DNA of 35,440 nucleotides from Apostichopus parvimensis. Lineage: Eukaryota; Echinodermata; Holothuroidea; Aspidochirotida; Stichopodidae. Made by a program: the position numbers and the translations under genes. The notes below the pieces were generated by a model. That model was not told where the DNA came from. It was given only the letters and a program-made list of their open reading frames with translations, and did not search any database. Position 1 is the stretch's first letter, and each line of letters opens with the position of its first letter. This document shows positions 8,184-18,454 of the stretch, one piece after another. Location: positions 2,440 to 37,879 of the forward strand of contig KN888090.1 in NCBI GenBank assembly GCA_000934455.1. Reading direction: 5' to 3'.

Positions 8184-8282
8184 TGGCGCTACGTTTAGAT
8201 AGTTTGCAGAGCCGTATATTCGGCTCTGATAATTTGCCAACAATTTCGCCCCTCCCTTGGCAAATTCCTCGCTACGCGCCTG
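8184..8282 (-). mobile_element. Inverted, truncated copy of the 34656 MITE family
   Basis: Read on the minus strand from 8282, the sequence starts CAGGCGCGTAGC and continues AGGAATTTGCCAAGGGAGGG. It then passes a small palindrome around AGAGCCG...CGGCTCT. The same order is seen at the left end of the intact element at 34656. The other end is missing. Confidence 0.7.
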
Positions 8283-9252
8283 GGTGTCTCGGTTATAAAT
8301 AGTAACTAAATGTCGTGGAGTATTTCTCCTGCTTTAATGATCTAATAGATAAATAGGCCTCTTGTGAATCATTTTTGCGGATTTGCATCCGGGAGTTAAC
8401 CGTAAGTAATATTACTACATCATGATGTCGGGGCTCAATTATGTATCAAGTCAGTAAACAAACGGGTTCCCAAAAACTAGGAATTCGAATGAAATCCTGA
8501 GAGTGCCATATCAGGGCGCCCTGAGGTGCCAAAAATAGTGGATTCTTCTTTCGAGGACCAATTCTGTAGTACCGGATCCCTGATGCTACTTGTTGTGACA
8601 CCCTAACTCTCCTCCCTTCCTTCTTCCCCGGCCCCATCAAAGAACGAAAAAAATTAAATTTGCCATGACAAGTTACCGAAGCCACGACGTCAATTACCTC
8701 CAGACTAAGGTAGGTCTCGACATCAATTCATGGAACAAACGATCGTTACAATTTGATTTTTGGATTGACCGAATCAATGCCTTAGGCAATTGATTAAATG
8801 AACTGTGTTTGATCAGGGAGTTCCATAACAACTCCCTGGTTTGATATCAGCAAGTAGCCTAACCAAACAAGTCGTAATTTCTGCAATACCCTATATTAAT
8901 TTGAATGTGTCGTTAAATCGCTATGGTGAACTTACAGATTTTGAACTTGAACTTGTAAGCTGTCATGGTGACAACAATTTGTTTGCACATGTTAGCGCCA
9001 CGTTAGTTCCAAGCTCGGACCGAATCACGGCATGTCGTTCTATGACTAATGATCTAGGTGTGAACCTATGTTTTTGGCAAAATGCCATAAACGACTATAT
9101 TAGTTGGGAGTGGTGTGGTATATTATACAACATGATCAGCAATTAACTCAATAACCATAGCAGTATAATGAGTATGATTAAAATAAATCAGACTGTTGTT
9201 TTGGTTGTAAACAATCGAATGCATAAATCTTTCACTCAGTTTCAGATCTCAG
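8283..9252. other. No firm gene; hairpin inside
   Basis: The frame at 8841-9146 (about 100 codons, non-ATG start) shows no recognisable domain and no clear splice context. The stretch lies immediately upstream of the probable coding exon at 9253, so promoter or 5' UTR sequence may be included, but no TATA box at a convincing distance was found. Confidence 0.4.
8814..8838. repeat. Perfect 9-bp stem-loop
   Basis: CAGGGAGTT (8814-8822) and AACTCCCTG (8830-8838) pair around the loop CCATAAC. It is not followed by a T run and does not match the histone 3' stem-loop consensus. Function unknown. Confidence 0.8.
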
Positions 9253-9380
9253 ATGTCTCTAAAGCAATCAATTCGTAAGATTTTCAGACGTTCAAGTGTT
9301 CGTCGGCAGGCCATACGAGACTTCCGTAATTTACAACCCCAACAAACCGGTAAATGTGACAGCAACGAAGAACCAGACTG
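9253..9380 (+). CDS. Probable first coding exon, possibly N-terminus of the kelch-like gene
   Basis: An ATG at 9253 opens 42 codons plus two bases, ending at 9380 before the splice donor GTAGGT. Without splicing the frame would stop at once (TAG at 9382). The peptide begins MSLKQSIRKIFRRSSVRRQ, strongly basic, continues RDFRNLQPQQTGK and ends acidic (SNEEPD). I do not recognise a family. The frame upstream is open only to 9211 and includes acceptor-like CAG sites just before the ATG, so it could also be an internal exon. The two leftover bases TG would join the G at 31406 to give a Trp codon and read in frame through the BTB exon. That phase match has a one-in-three chance of arising by accident. 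The exon call and the link to the kelch-like gene are separate claims, the second weaker. Confidence 0.45.
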
Positions 9381-11154
9381 GTAGGTGTCCACTCTGTCAT
9401 AAATGAATTCAAATCATTTTTTAGAGGTAAAATATTAGCCTGGAGGTTTTTTCCTTAAGTTGTTAGTGACTTTGAGAGCCGTGTCAGAAACGGTCGCAGG
9501 TGACAAACACGTCGAAGAACCATTGATCAAAAGAGTGTACTTACTTTACATACCTATTATGTTAGGCTATAAACGTTGTCATTGCATTCTAGGTGTTAGC
9601 ATAGGACTGTTTTATGGTTATCACAACAGTAATGTATTAATATTGATAGGCCTAACTTAGGCCTAGTTTGCAAATATTGTTCTCATAACAATGCAAAGCC
9701 ATGGGAACAGCTGTTGACACTATCAGTAGTCATATCGAAGTTTCTTTGTATTTGTGAGGCTGTCTAAAGAGTAAGTAAACCTGTGAAACGAGTTATGCAA
9801 GCTTTAGCTTTTGTTGACTATTTCATTTTGGGGGAAGCAAATATTACCAACTTTAACTACTTGAGCCTACGTACTCTCTTTGATTGAATAACATGTGTCA
9901 ACAGAGATTGACTGCATCAGATTAAGTGATGTCATTACATGTTGTATTTGAAGGAGAAATAAACCCTAGCCTTTTCTGCTTACATTTTGCAGTTCGCTCT
10001 TTTCGACAGAAGCAACACAAATGCTTGAAAACATTTCTTTCAACCTTAAAAATCAATTGTCACCCATGGCATTGCGATTTTGTTTGAATTCTGACAGTTC
10101 CTGCTTGTTTTGTGACATAAGCGAGCTACATATCGCATTTTCAACAGAAAGAGTGTTGCCAATACCAACAATAGGAAAATTGCACGTTTAAGCAAAAAGA
10201 AATAAATATATTGTGTAAGATCAGTTTGTTTTCCTTTATAATACATTTCTACAAGGTTTTAACAGTATAAAAAGTGCTAGTACTACCAACACAAGTGACA
10301 GTTCTGTGATGGAGGGGCAAGCCTGGTGCTTTTGTCACTTTGTGCCTTTTGTATATTCTCGTTACTCTGGAGACCGTTTCCCCTCAGGAATAACATAATA
10401 TCATTTTCCCTTCCCTGCTCCTGCCTCCCCTCTCCAGTTTACACAACCAAATGCTTGTCACTACGGTATTTTCCACCAACTTCTGAACAATCTCTGAGAA
10501 CAAGTGTACAATTCATATACAGAGAGGGGAATTGTTTAACTTACGATTTTGTCTCGCTGACGTTATTTTTGAAGTGCCCTCATTGTTGAAATTAACATAA
10601 TGGCCGCCAACACAGAACATGTGACAAAAACAATTTGAGGAACGTTAGTTTTGACTAGTTACTTCACAGATGGTGTAAGAATACCAGTCTCAACTATGAG
10701 GTCACTGCAAACCCCAGTCTTTATTTCTCCTTTAATGATTTAGCCCTCAAAGTGAGTCAGACCCAGGATATTTGTTAACACTAAAATGGAGTACATGTTC
10801 AAATGAAACTTTGTCAAGTTTGCTGTACCAGGCACTAAGGGCATATGTAAGTTTTTTCAATTGGGCTCTTTGTATGCAGTTAAGTACTATTTCTTTTTAA
10901 GTTTAGTTTTACTGAACTAGTTAGTTTAATTTAATTGTCAGTCAACTATGACTTTCTCTTGCATTATTATCTTTTGCCCTGGCAGGAAAGTTGATTTAAA
11001 ATTGTCCAATCTAAATATTTAAGGATCTCATAAATATTTAGAATCATAAATATTTACTGTTCATATATGTAATTGATTAAAGTTTAATGTACAGTAAAGC
11101 TGATTGGGTCCTCAATATTGTTCATTAGGCTGCTAGTAAAAATAATATTAATAA
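9381..11154. other. No gene seen; intron if the 9253 exon is real
   Basis: AT-rich sequence without a defensible exon. Two adjacent AGGCCTA palindromes occur at about 9648-9666. Open frames at 9460-9660, 10046-10246 (minus) and 10326-10589 are short, have no domain and lack splice support. Confidence 0.5.
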
Positions 11155-11394
11155 TAGTCAGCAGTTATTTTTATGGCGCTTAAGCAGGGCTTATGGATTA
11201 CACGTCGGGTGGCTTCCGTTTCAACATGTTAACTCAAATTTGGAATCTTTTCAATTTAGAAAGTCATTTCAGATTGAAACCCTAGATTTCTCTTGGATGA
11301 AGAACCCACCTCTCTATGACCCGGCCAGGGATCAAACCCTGAACTTCCCAATTGCTGCAAATGCCACCGCCTTTATCCACTCGGCCACAGCACC
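11155..11394 (-). mobile_element. tRNA-derived SINE
   Basis: On the minus strand from 11394 the sequence begins like a class II (Ser/Leu-type) tRNA. TGGCCGAGTGG, a good RNA polymerase III box A, lies at 11388-11378. GGTTTGATCCC, a good box B, lies at 11338-11328. The anticodon region does not fold into a proper tRNA. About 150 bp of unrelated tail follows toward 11155 and ends near an AT-rich stretch. A tRNA-like head plus an unrelated body is the defining layout of a SINE. The 3' boundary is approximate and no target duplication was identified. Confidence 0.75.
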
Positions 11395-11404
11395 ATGGGT
11401 AACC

Positions 11405-11715
11405 TAGTACTGTTCATTGGGCCCAAAAGATTTTTCATTGGTCCTGCATACTGTTCTCCTGGCTTCCAATACTGTTGATTGAGTCTTCAGTATTGTTCAT
11501 TGAGCATCAGTATTGTCAGTTCACTGGCCTCCCAATACTGTTCATTAGGTCTCCAGTATCGTTCTTGACCCCCAGTACTGTTTTTTAGGTCTCCAGTATC
11601 GTTCTTGACCCCCAGTAAGTACTGCTCATTGGGCCCCAAGTACTGTTCAGTCTCCAGTACTGTTCCTCGGGCTTCCAGTACTTAACGTTCAGTGACCGCA
11701 TTGTACTGTTCATAC
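11405..11715. repeat. Degenerate minisatellite, ~20-35-bp unit
   Basis: Variants of CCAGTACTGTTCATTGGG recur about a dozen times with variable spacing. The best-preserved pair is the GGTCTCCAGTATCGTTCTTG segment, present twice around 11550 and 11590. A related piece at about 11107-11135 lies before the SINE, which suggests the SINE inserted into or next to the array. Confidence 0.8.
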
Positions 11716-14700
11716 GAGTGCCTTACTTCTGCACTTATGTTTGTGTAAACACTATGTTGGGTCAGCCAATCACAACGATTAGAGGTTTCTGTATTTTTTT
11801 TTATAGAGTCAAGAGGTACATGCAGTGTACAATAGCTCTCTATTTAAAGACATCTTTCTCAACTTTGACAACAACATTATTACTGTACTTTCATTTAGGT
11901 TGACTAATTGAAATTAGGTTATCCAAAGATATAATTTCACTTTCTACTTTCCATGAAATACATGGAAACTGATACAGTCGTGATGGCCTAAAATCATCTT
12001 AAGGTTAAAGCATGTACCAGCCCATGCATTTGGAGTTGTATTTTGCAAGTCTAGCAGTAACTTTATTGTGTTTACAAAACAGACCTGTGTCGTTGTCAAT
12101 GTTTACACCTTATATTTTAGTCCATCATTTCTCAAAGAAGGAACTAAAGTTTTTTTTGGGAGGGAAAAAACAGTACCTCACAAGTCATGTGATCGTTGGG
12201 TAGTCTCTTGTCACTGGAAGAGATGAGTTAGGATCTATGGTATCCATCATGTGTGTTTGTGTTTATAAGGGATTGCAAATTAGACTTAACTAGATCTATA
12301 TAGGAGGGTAAATAATAAAATAATAAGTTACAAGATCATAACTGGCACCATAGAAGGGACTCTGTAAACTTTGTTTTCTCTGTCAGTGGCCCAAGTTTGC
12401 CCCACATCTTCACTCTACACTCCCTAACCATTGAATAAAAACCATTCATCTATGAAAGGTTGGTAAGTTTTTCTGATCATCTGACCTCCTGTAACCCTAG
12501 AAAACTGCAAATATGTAGGGAAGAGAGACTGAAAAGTACCAGACCATACAAGAGTCTATGCAGGTCTGAATGAACAGGCTGCATAGACTGGTTGTTCCAC
12601 TTGAGTACTGAATTTAAATATTATAGCTTAGGAGAAACTCCCCAAAAGGGACTAATTTGTTAAGGTTTTGAACTGTTAATGGCATTCAGTTTATTGTGTA
12701 CTGCAGTTTGATTACGTCTCTGTGAGATGACTATCGTATTGTTTTCGTTGATTTGTAATGTTTGGCTTTAAATTGGCTTTGCTCAGTTGTAAAATGTATA
12801 TTAAAACAAATGTCATTATCTCCTTTTATACTGTGTTTGTTCATATCATAGACAGAAATTGTTCATCTGATTAAAAGGACAACTTTAGGGAGTAAACTTG
12901 TGGGAACCGTTTTTTGAGGTACAGTATGCTACAGGCAGATCAGGTTTAAGGGTGTGATCCTCAATGTCAAAATAATATCGTAACGAGTTACTTCGTTATT
13001 CATGAGATTAAACATAATACAATATGGTCATTCTTGTTGTTGTTGATAAAGTAAACTAATAATAATAAACAAGTAAATAAATAAATAGTGAACCTACTGT
13101 ACTTTTTGGAAATTTCAGTTGCTCTACATAGTAATTATTGTAAACGAGTCAGGACTGAAACTTCCTATAAAACTATTTCACTCCTTTGGCAAAATTGTCT
13201 CTCATGGAATGTGTTCTTGTTTGATACTGTCATGTTTGTATTTCTCAGCTTCATTCTTGAAGCTATCCCTGTGTCTAATTCAATGGAGTGCTCACTGTTT
13301 ATGTAGTGGATTAAGTTATTTGCCTGTTGCACTGAAAAGTGATGTGCAGTCACAGTGTACTGTGTGTGGTAATAAAATGACTTCTTAAAAGGTAAAAAGT
13401 GTTTGAAGTCTTTTCTGCCAGGTAAGGTTCGGCATTCAATTGTTTAGTTGCTGTTAGAGCTATTAGTGTATGACAAGCATAGCCAATTACTTGAACAATT
13501 AAAGTGCTACTTGGAAGTGCGACTGTAGTTCAATAATAAAGAGCCATAACTTTCATCTGAACCTTCCTCGAACGAATGTTAACAAAAGCAAATAATCTGG
13601 AGACTTGATATTGAAACTAGAAACACTTTAAACAGCTTTTCATCTGTAGGAAAGAACTCACTAAATATAATAATCATCTCAATGTGGTGCAGTGATATTT
13701 TGCACATGGTTGATATGTGCAGGCTTGTATTTTATGTTGACATTCTCAGTGTCAAGTTCATCAGGTAACCATCAAATCAATAGTCTGAATCTCAAGAGTG
13801 GAGCTAAACCTTGACCAACATCTCCATTTATCTGTCCAGTATGTCTCTCTGTGAATATGTCTGTCAGTATGTCCTTAAAGTTACTAGAATGCTAGCATGA
13901 TCATGATGAAATTGTAATGTTAGGATATCAAAGGTCATTTCTGTTAGTCCACAGAGCTGACACTGAAGAGGTAAACAAAAGCATTGCAACCTTTCTGAAG
14001 GTATATTTTATCCATTCCATGACATCATAGACTATGTTATTGTATGTTATTGCTCCAGAAATTGCTGTTAGAAATTAATCCTACTCACATTTTGAAATTT
14101 AAGAAAAACTAGTTCAATCATAATAACAATAAAGATGAAAAGGATGTTTGTTATTCTGTGCTAAGATTTCATTCTGTGCCTTAATGCATACTTGAAATCA
14201 TGAAATAGCATGATAATAAAGTTTCAAGAAAGCCAGTGCTTTAGGGGGGGGGGGGGGTAGGTGAGATTGTAGGGATAGGAGGTGTAAGATACTCAACCGC
14301 TGTATAATAATTTCATTATCCGATCCAATGTCTCTGTACTTTATTATAATTTTCTTAATGTAGTCCAGTTAACACAAGAACTCTTGAGTGCTTTCAAATT
14401 TGATCCACTGATCTAAACCTGTGTTACAAAAACCACAAATATTTCACTACACATTTACATTCGCATTGGATCCGCACAGGGGATCAGACCGCAAGCCGGT
14501 GATCAACAGACAGTAAGTTTCATAGAACAGTAAGATACACACTAGTGCAATAAGATACAAGTGCCTGACAGCCAGAAAATGTCACATGTTAAATTGTAAT
14601 CTCCTGATCCACCAAGCTGTCACAATTGTTCTTAATCACTGGAGCTTCACACTATTAAGTTTATCTTGACCAGAGGATCAGATACCCCACTTAATGTCTA

Positions 14701-14740
14701 GCACTGTGGAAAATACTCTCTGTAGCACAAACCTCTAGAA
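11716..14740. other. No gene seen; simple-sequence runs only
   Basis: About 3 kb of AT-rich sequence. It contains an AATAAATAAATA-like stretch near 13060-13086 and a run of 14 G at 14244-14257. Overlapping frames at 13088-13388 have no domain and overlap each other on both strands. No splice-bounded exon was found. Confidence 0.5.
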
Positions 14741-15108
14741 CGGGTGGGCAACCTACGGCCCGCGAGCCACATGCGGCAGGTCAGTGATTTTTTTGCGGCC
14801 TGTGAGATGTCTAAAGAAAAAGGGAAAAAAAATCAATCTATTTTACTTCATCACAAAAAACGAGCTAGCTGCTTAGAATTTGTCGGCACTAATGATGCTG
14901 TCAGGTAGGCCTATTATCCCCATTAATTATCAACTACTGTATTGACATTATGTTTTTGTGAATACAGATTAAGTACACACACCTATTGCTTGAAAGTCCT
15001 TGGAATCTAAGGTTTGAAATCAACAGCAGGTCGTTGGTTAGTTGCGGCCCAGTAAATTTTTCACCCCTTATATTTGGCCCATTCATTCAAAAAGGTTGCC
15101 CAGCCCTG
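14741..15108. mobile_element. hAT MITE with perfect 8-bp target duplication
   Basis: The element starts CGGGTGGGCAACCT and ends AGGTTGCCCAGCCCTG, which are inverted repeats apart from a two-base deletion next to the left terminus. It is flanked on both sides by CTCTAGAA (14733-14740 and 15109-15116), an exact 8-bp target-site duplication as hAT transposases make. The G/C-rich GGCCCGCGAGCCACATGCGG segment just inside the left end is typical of hAT-derived repeats found across animals. It is 368 bp and non-coding. Confidence 0.92.
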
Positions 15109-15616
15109 CTCTAGAAGAAGGGCGTCTAGATATCTATATTACTATCAGCCCCCAAGACTGGTTTGGTATGATATAATCCAACTAATAGTTCACCTTCCCC
15201 AAGATTGGTAAACATTGTGCCGGGTGTGACATGTTGTAGCTTGAGGCTTAAAATTTTCCAGAAATGAAAAACAAACTTGACAAACAATGTCTGACTGTTT
15301 GAAGGACTTTAAGATCATCACTCATCTATTCCAGGAGTATAAGTTACACCATATTGAAAACAAATTGTATGAAAACTGAAGAAAATGTGACCTAATGAAA
15401 GGCAATTCCACAAAATTATTCGTCTTTTGAATTTTTGAACAATTTTCCCATCACAAACTTGTATTGAGTAGCTGTAAAGCCTTGACTCCAAATGTTGTTA
15501 CTGTACTTTCTAATCCTGTTATTTTGGATACAAATTCCATGGACTGAAAAGAAACCAAATATTTCAAATTAAAGGTCAGTATCATATTTCCAAAACATTT
15601 GATGATCTGATTTCTT
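15109..15616. other. No gene seen
   Basis: AT-rich spacer between the hAT MITE and the duplicated block. No exon, RNA gene or repeat was recognised. Confidence 0.5.
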
Positions 15617-15705
15617 AGTTTGATGGATAAGACATATTTTGCAAACTTGTGAAAAGTTTTGCAATTGGTTTGGTAGGGGATTAGATTGTCTTTGTTGGTG
15701 TTTAG

Positions 15706-15866
15706 CGTCAGTCTGTGCTAGTTATGGTATGCTACAGTCGTATTTACTTGGTGCGTTTCAGATAATTATTAAATCTATAGTGAGAAGCCAAGAGTTTAGT
15801 CGTTGGGTCAGTTGCTGGAGAAGATCATTTCACAATGGGAAGAATGTATCAACTTTTAAAACAAAG
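15706..15866 (+). CDS. Possible exon ending at a consensus donor (left copy)
   Basis: A T-rich tract ending in TTTAG at 15705 precedes an open frame that runs to AAAG/GTAAGT at 15866/15867. An in-frame ATG lies at 15729. The peptide includes FSRWVSCWRRSFHNGKN and has no recognised domain. The same exon occurs at 16530-16690 in the second copy. The frame does not join either the 9253 exon or the BTB exon directly, so if transcribed it may be a 5' UTR exon or belong to another transcript. The donor is good and the rest is weak. Confidence 0.2.
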
Positions 15867-16066
15867 GTAAGTTCAGGATTTAAAAAAATTACTAAAATAG
15901 TGTGAGCTATAGTGTTGTTGCTCCCATTTTGCTTTGCTTGTTTAAAGTAACATGGAACAAAGTTTATAACAGTGACTGTCAGTCAGTGGCCATTTTTCCT
16001 GCAAATCTCTTCATATTCTGATCAAAACCAAAAGTTACTGCAGCACTTTGGCTTATTTGAAGCACA

Positions 16067-16344
16067 CCCAGTAGATATACTGTAGCCGGGATAATATTTA
16101 CAGCACACTCAGTATAGATATAGCCTGGGTAATATATATCCAGTAGATATAGCCTGGGTAATATATACCCAATAGATATAACCTGGATAATATATACAGC
16201 ATACCCAGTATAGATATAGCCTGGGTAATATATACCCAGTAGATATAACCTGGGTAATATTTACAGCACACCCAGTATAGATATAGCCTGGGTAATATAT
16301 CCAGTATATATATAACTTGAGTAATATTTACAACACACCCAGTA
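16067..16344. repeat. Minisatellite, ~28-50-bp units (left copy)
   Basis: Tandem variants of the unit GATATAGCCTGGGTAATATA followed by CCCAGTA, some with an inserted TTTACAGCACAC. Within many units CTGGGTA and TACCCAG face each other around ATATA, so single strands can fold into small hairpins. Minus-strand frames across the array show repeated tyrosine-rich peptides that are by-products of the repeat. Confidence 0.92.
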
Positions 16345-16390
16345 TCTAGATCTGTAGTGGTGCTTCTTTGTCTTCCTAGAATACTATTTA

Positions 16391-16440
16391 NNNNNNNNNN
16401 NNNNNNNNNNNNNNNNNNNNNNNNNNNNNNNNNNNNNNNN
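16391..16440. other. Assembly gap, 50 N
   Basis: Exactly fifty N. The round length suggests a placeholder gap rather than a measured distance. Near-identical sequence lies on both sides. Confidence 0.99.
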
Positions 16441-17460
16441 AGTTTGATGGATAAGACATATTTTGCAAACTTGTGAAAAGCTTTGCAATTGGTTTGGTAG
16501 GGGATTAGATTGTCTTTGTTGGTGTTTAGCGTCAGTCTGTGCTAGTTATGGTATGCTACAGTCGTATTTACTTGGTGCGTTTCAGATAATTATTAAATCT
16601 ATAGTGAGAAGCCAAGAGTTTAGTCGTTGGGTCAGTTGCTGGAGAAGATCATTTCACAATGGGAAGAATGTATCAACTTTTAAAACAAAGGTAAGTTCAG
16701 GATCTATAAAAAATCACTAAAATAGTGTGAGCTATAGTGTTGTTGCTCGCATATTGCTTTGCTTGTTTAAAGTAACATGGAACAAAGTTTATAACAGCGA
16801 CTGTCAGTCAGTGGCCATTTTTCCTGCAAATCTCTTCGTATTCAGATAGAAACCAAGCAAACATTACTCTGCAACCCATTGGGTTATTTGAGGCAAACCC
16901 AGTAGATATACTGTAGCCGGGATAATATTTACAGCCCACCCAGTATAGATATAGCCTGGGTAATATATATCCAGTAGATATAGCCTGGGTAATATATACC
17001 CAATACATATAACCTGGGTAATATTTACAGCATATCCAGTATAGATATAGCCTGGGTAATATATATCCAGTAGATATAGCCTGGGTAACATATATCCAGT
17101 AGATGTAACGGGTCATATTTACAGCACACCCAGTATAGAGTTAGCCTGGGTAATATATATCCAGTAGATATAGCCTGGGCAATATATACCAAATAGATAT
17201 AACCTGGGTAATATATACAGCACACCCAGTATAGATATAGCCTGGGTAATATCCAGTAGATATAGCCTGGGTAATATATACCCATATATAACCTGGGTAA
17301 TATTTACAGCACACCCAGTATAGATATAGCCTGGGAAATATATACCCAGTATATTTACAGCACACCCAGTAGATATAACTTGAGTAATATTTACAACACA
17401 CCCAGTAACTAGATCTGTAGACTGATAGTGGGGCCTCTTTGTCTTCCTGGAATACTATTT
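16441..17460. repeat. Right copy of the duplicated block
   Basis: Matches 15617-16390 from its first base, including the possible exon and donor (GT at 16691). It then carries a longer version of the same minisatellite and the same closing sequence, ending at about 17460. Scattered substitutions and a different repeat count are what two alleles of one locus would show. Confidence 0.93.
16898..17407. repeat. Minisatellite, expanded (right copy)
   Basis: Same unit and higher-order pattern as at 16067-16344 but about 510 bp long instead of about 280. The open frames on the minus strand here (YITQAISTGYILPRLYLYW-like peptides) arise from the repeat. Confidence 0.92.
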
Positions 17461-18095
17461 GCAGAGAAAACCCAAACAAAAGTGAGACCCGTATTTTCAA
17501 CAGTTATACATGGATGATTCCACGTGCATTGCCACGGGTGGTGTTGTAGATATATATACTGTACGTACAAAATACTGTAGGGCATAAATGCCATTGGGTC
17601 ATTGATTAACAGTTCACAATAATCATATTGAAAGTAGGTACCAAGGTAGGAAATTGTCCAGGGCATCAAGTTTTCCATATTCGCAGCCCTGGGATCAGCT
17701 ATACAATATTTGTTGTCATGTGTTTTGGCATTGTTGTTATAGGAAAAAAGTTGATTTGCTGTATGCTAGTTATTATGTGAGCAAACCCTTAGATTTACCT
17801 TGCAAATGATATGAAGTATGGCATATATATGGGCCACTTGACATTTTGAGCCACTCCTAAATGCAGCATATGCCATATTAGGATATATAAATGCTTTGTA
17901 CTATAGTAAATATCATTTTCAAGGCTGTAAAAGGAACAATTTACTTGTGGTTTGCATGTGATTTCCACAGTCAACTAGCGTTAATGAATGCACTCATTGA
18001 CCACATAAAAATAGTGGCTTGTGTTTGAACTAAATATATGATTATTATTATTAGCTTACTTAATACTTCACTTACTGTTTGCATTTGGGTGAGTG
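17461..18095. other. No gene seen
   Basis: Unique AT-rich sequence to the right of the duplicated block. No exon or structured RNA was recognised. Confidence 0.5.
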
Positions 18096-18454
18096 TTTTT
18101 TGGTTCCTTGCTGAAAGCAAAGGAACCTATGCAGTCAGGTTGTCATGTATGTATGTGTGTGTATGTGACACTTGTTTGGGTCCGCGATAACTCAACAACG
18201 GAGTGATTTGTCATACGTACTTGCTATGTAGATATATTATAACGAGAAGGTGTTTTTTGGGGAGTGGACAAAATTTTAAATTTGCGATAACTCCACAACC
18301 TTAACTCAGATTGTATCCAAACTTGGAATGCAGACTTTGTTGGTTAATAATTGGACATTATAAATTATGATATTGGGTGATGACATATACTGTATACAAC
18401 ACTTTATTATTCCACTAAACCAGGAACCATAGGTCCCATTTGGCTCTCGTTTTC
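18096..18454. mobile_element. Short member of the GGTTCCTTGC repeat family
   Basis: Begins TTTTGGTTCCTTGC, followed within a few bases by GCAAAGGAACC, so the left end itself forms a hairpin. It continues through TGTGTGTATGTGACACTTG and ends near CAGGAACCATAGG and TTTGGCTCTCGTT. The same landmarks in the same order bound the 1.3-kb repeat at 32492-33787. The interior is shorter. No coding capacity was seen. The type of element is unknown. Confidence 0.75.

Larger units (their letters stand above)
15617..16390. repeat. Left copy of a duplicated block, broken by the assembly gap
   Basis: Starts with AGTTTGATGGATAAGACATA, repeated exactly at 16441 (offset 824). The first ~250 bases of the two copies differ at very few positions. 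Both end in the same unique sequence after a minisatellite (GTCTTCCT.GAATACTATTT). Copy 1 stops exactly at the N run. The pattern suggests two alleles placed side by side. Confidence 0.93.

Noticed and set aside
13088..13388. Overlapping plus- and minus-strand frames near an AATAAA
   Set aside because: Three frames are open on both strands with no domain in any. This fits AT-rich chance frames.
16808..17500. Overlapping minus-strand frames with repeated Tyr/Ile/Gly-rich peptides
   Set aside because: They are translations of the minisatellite and change frame with unit length. No start or splice context.
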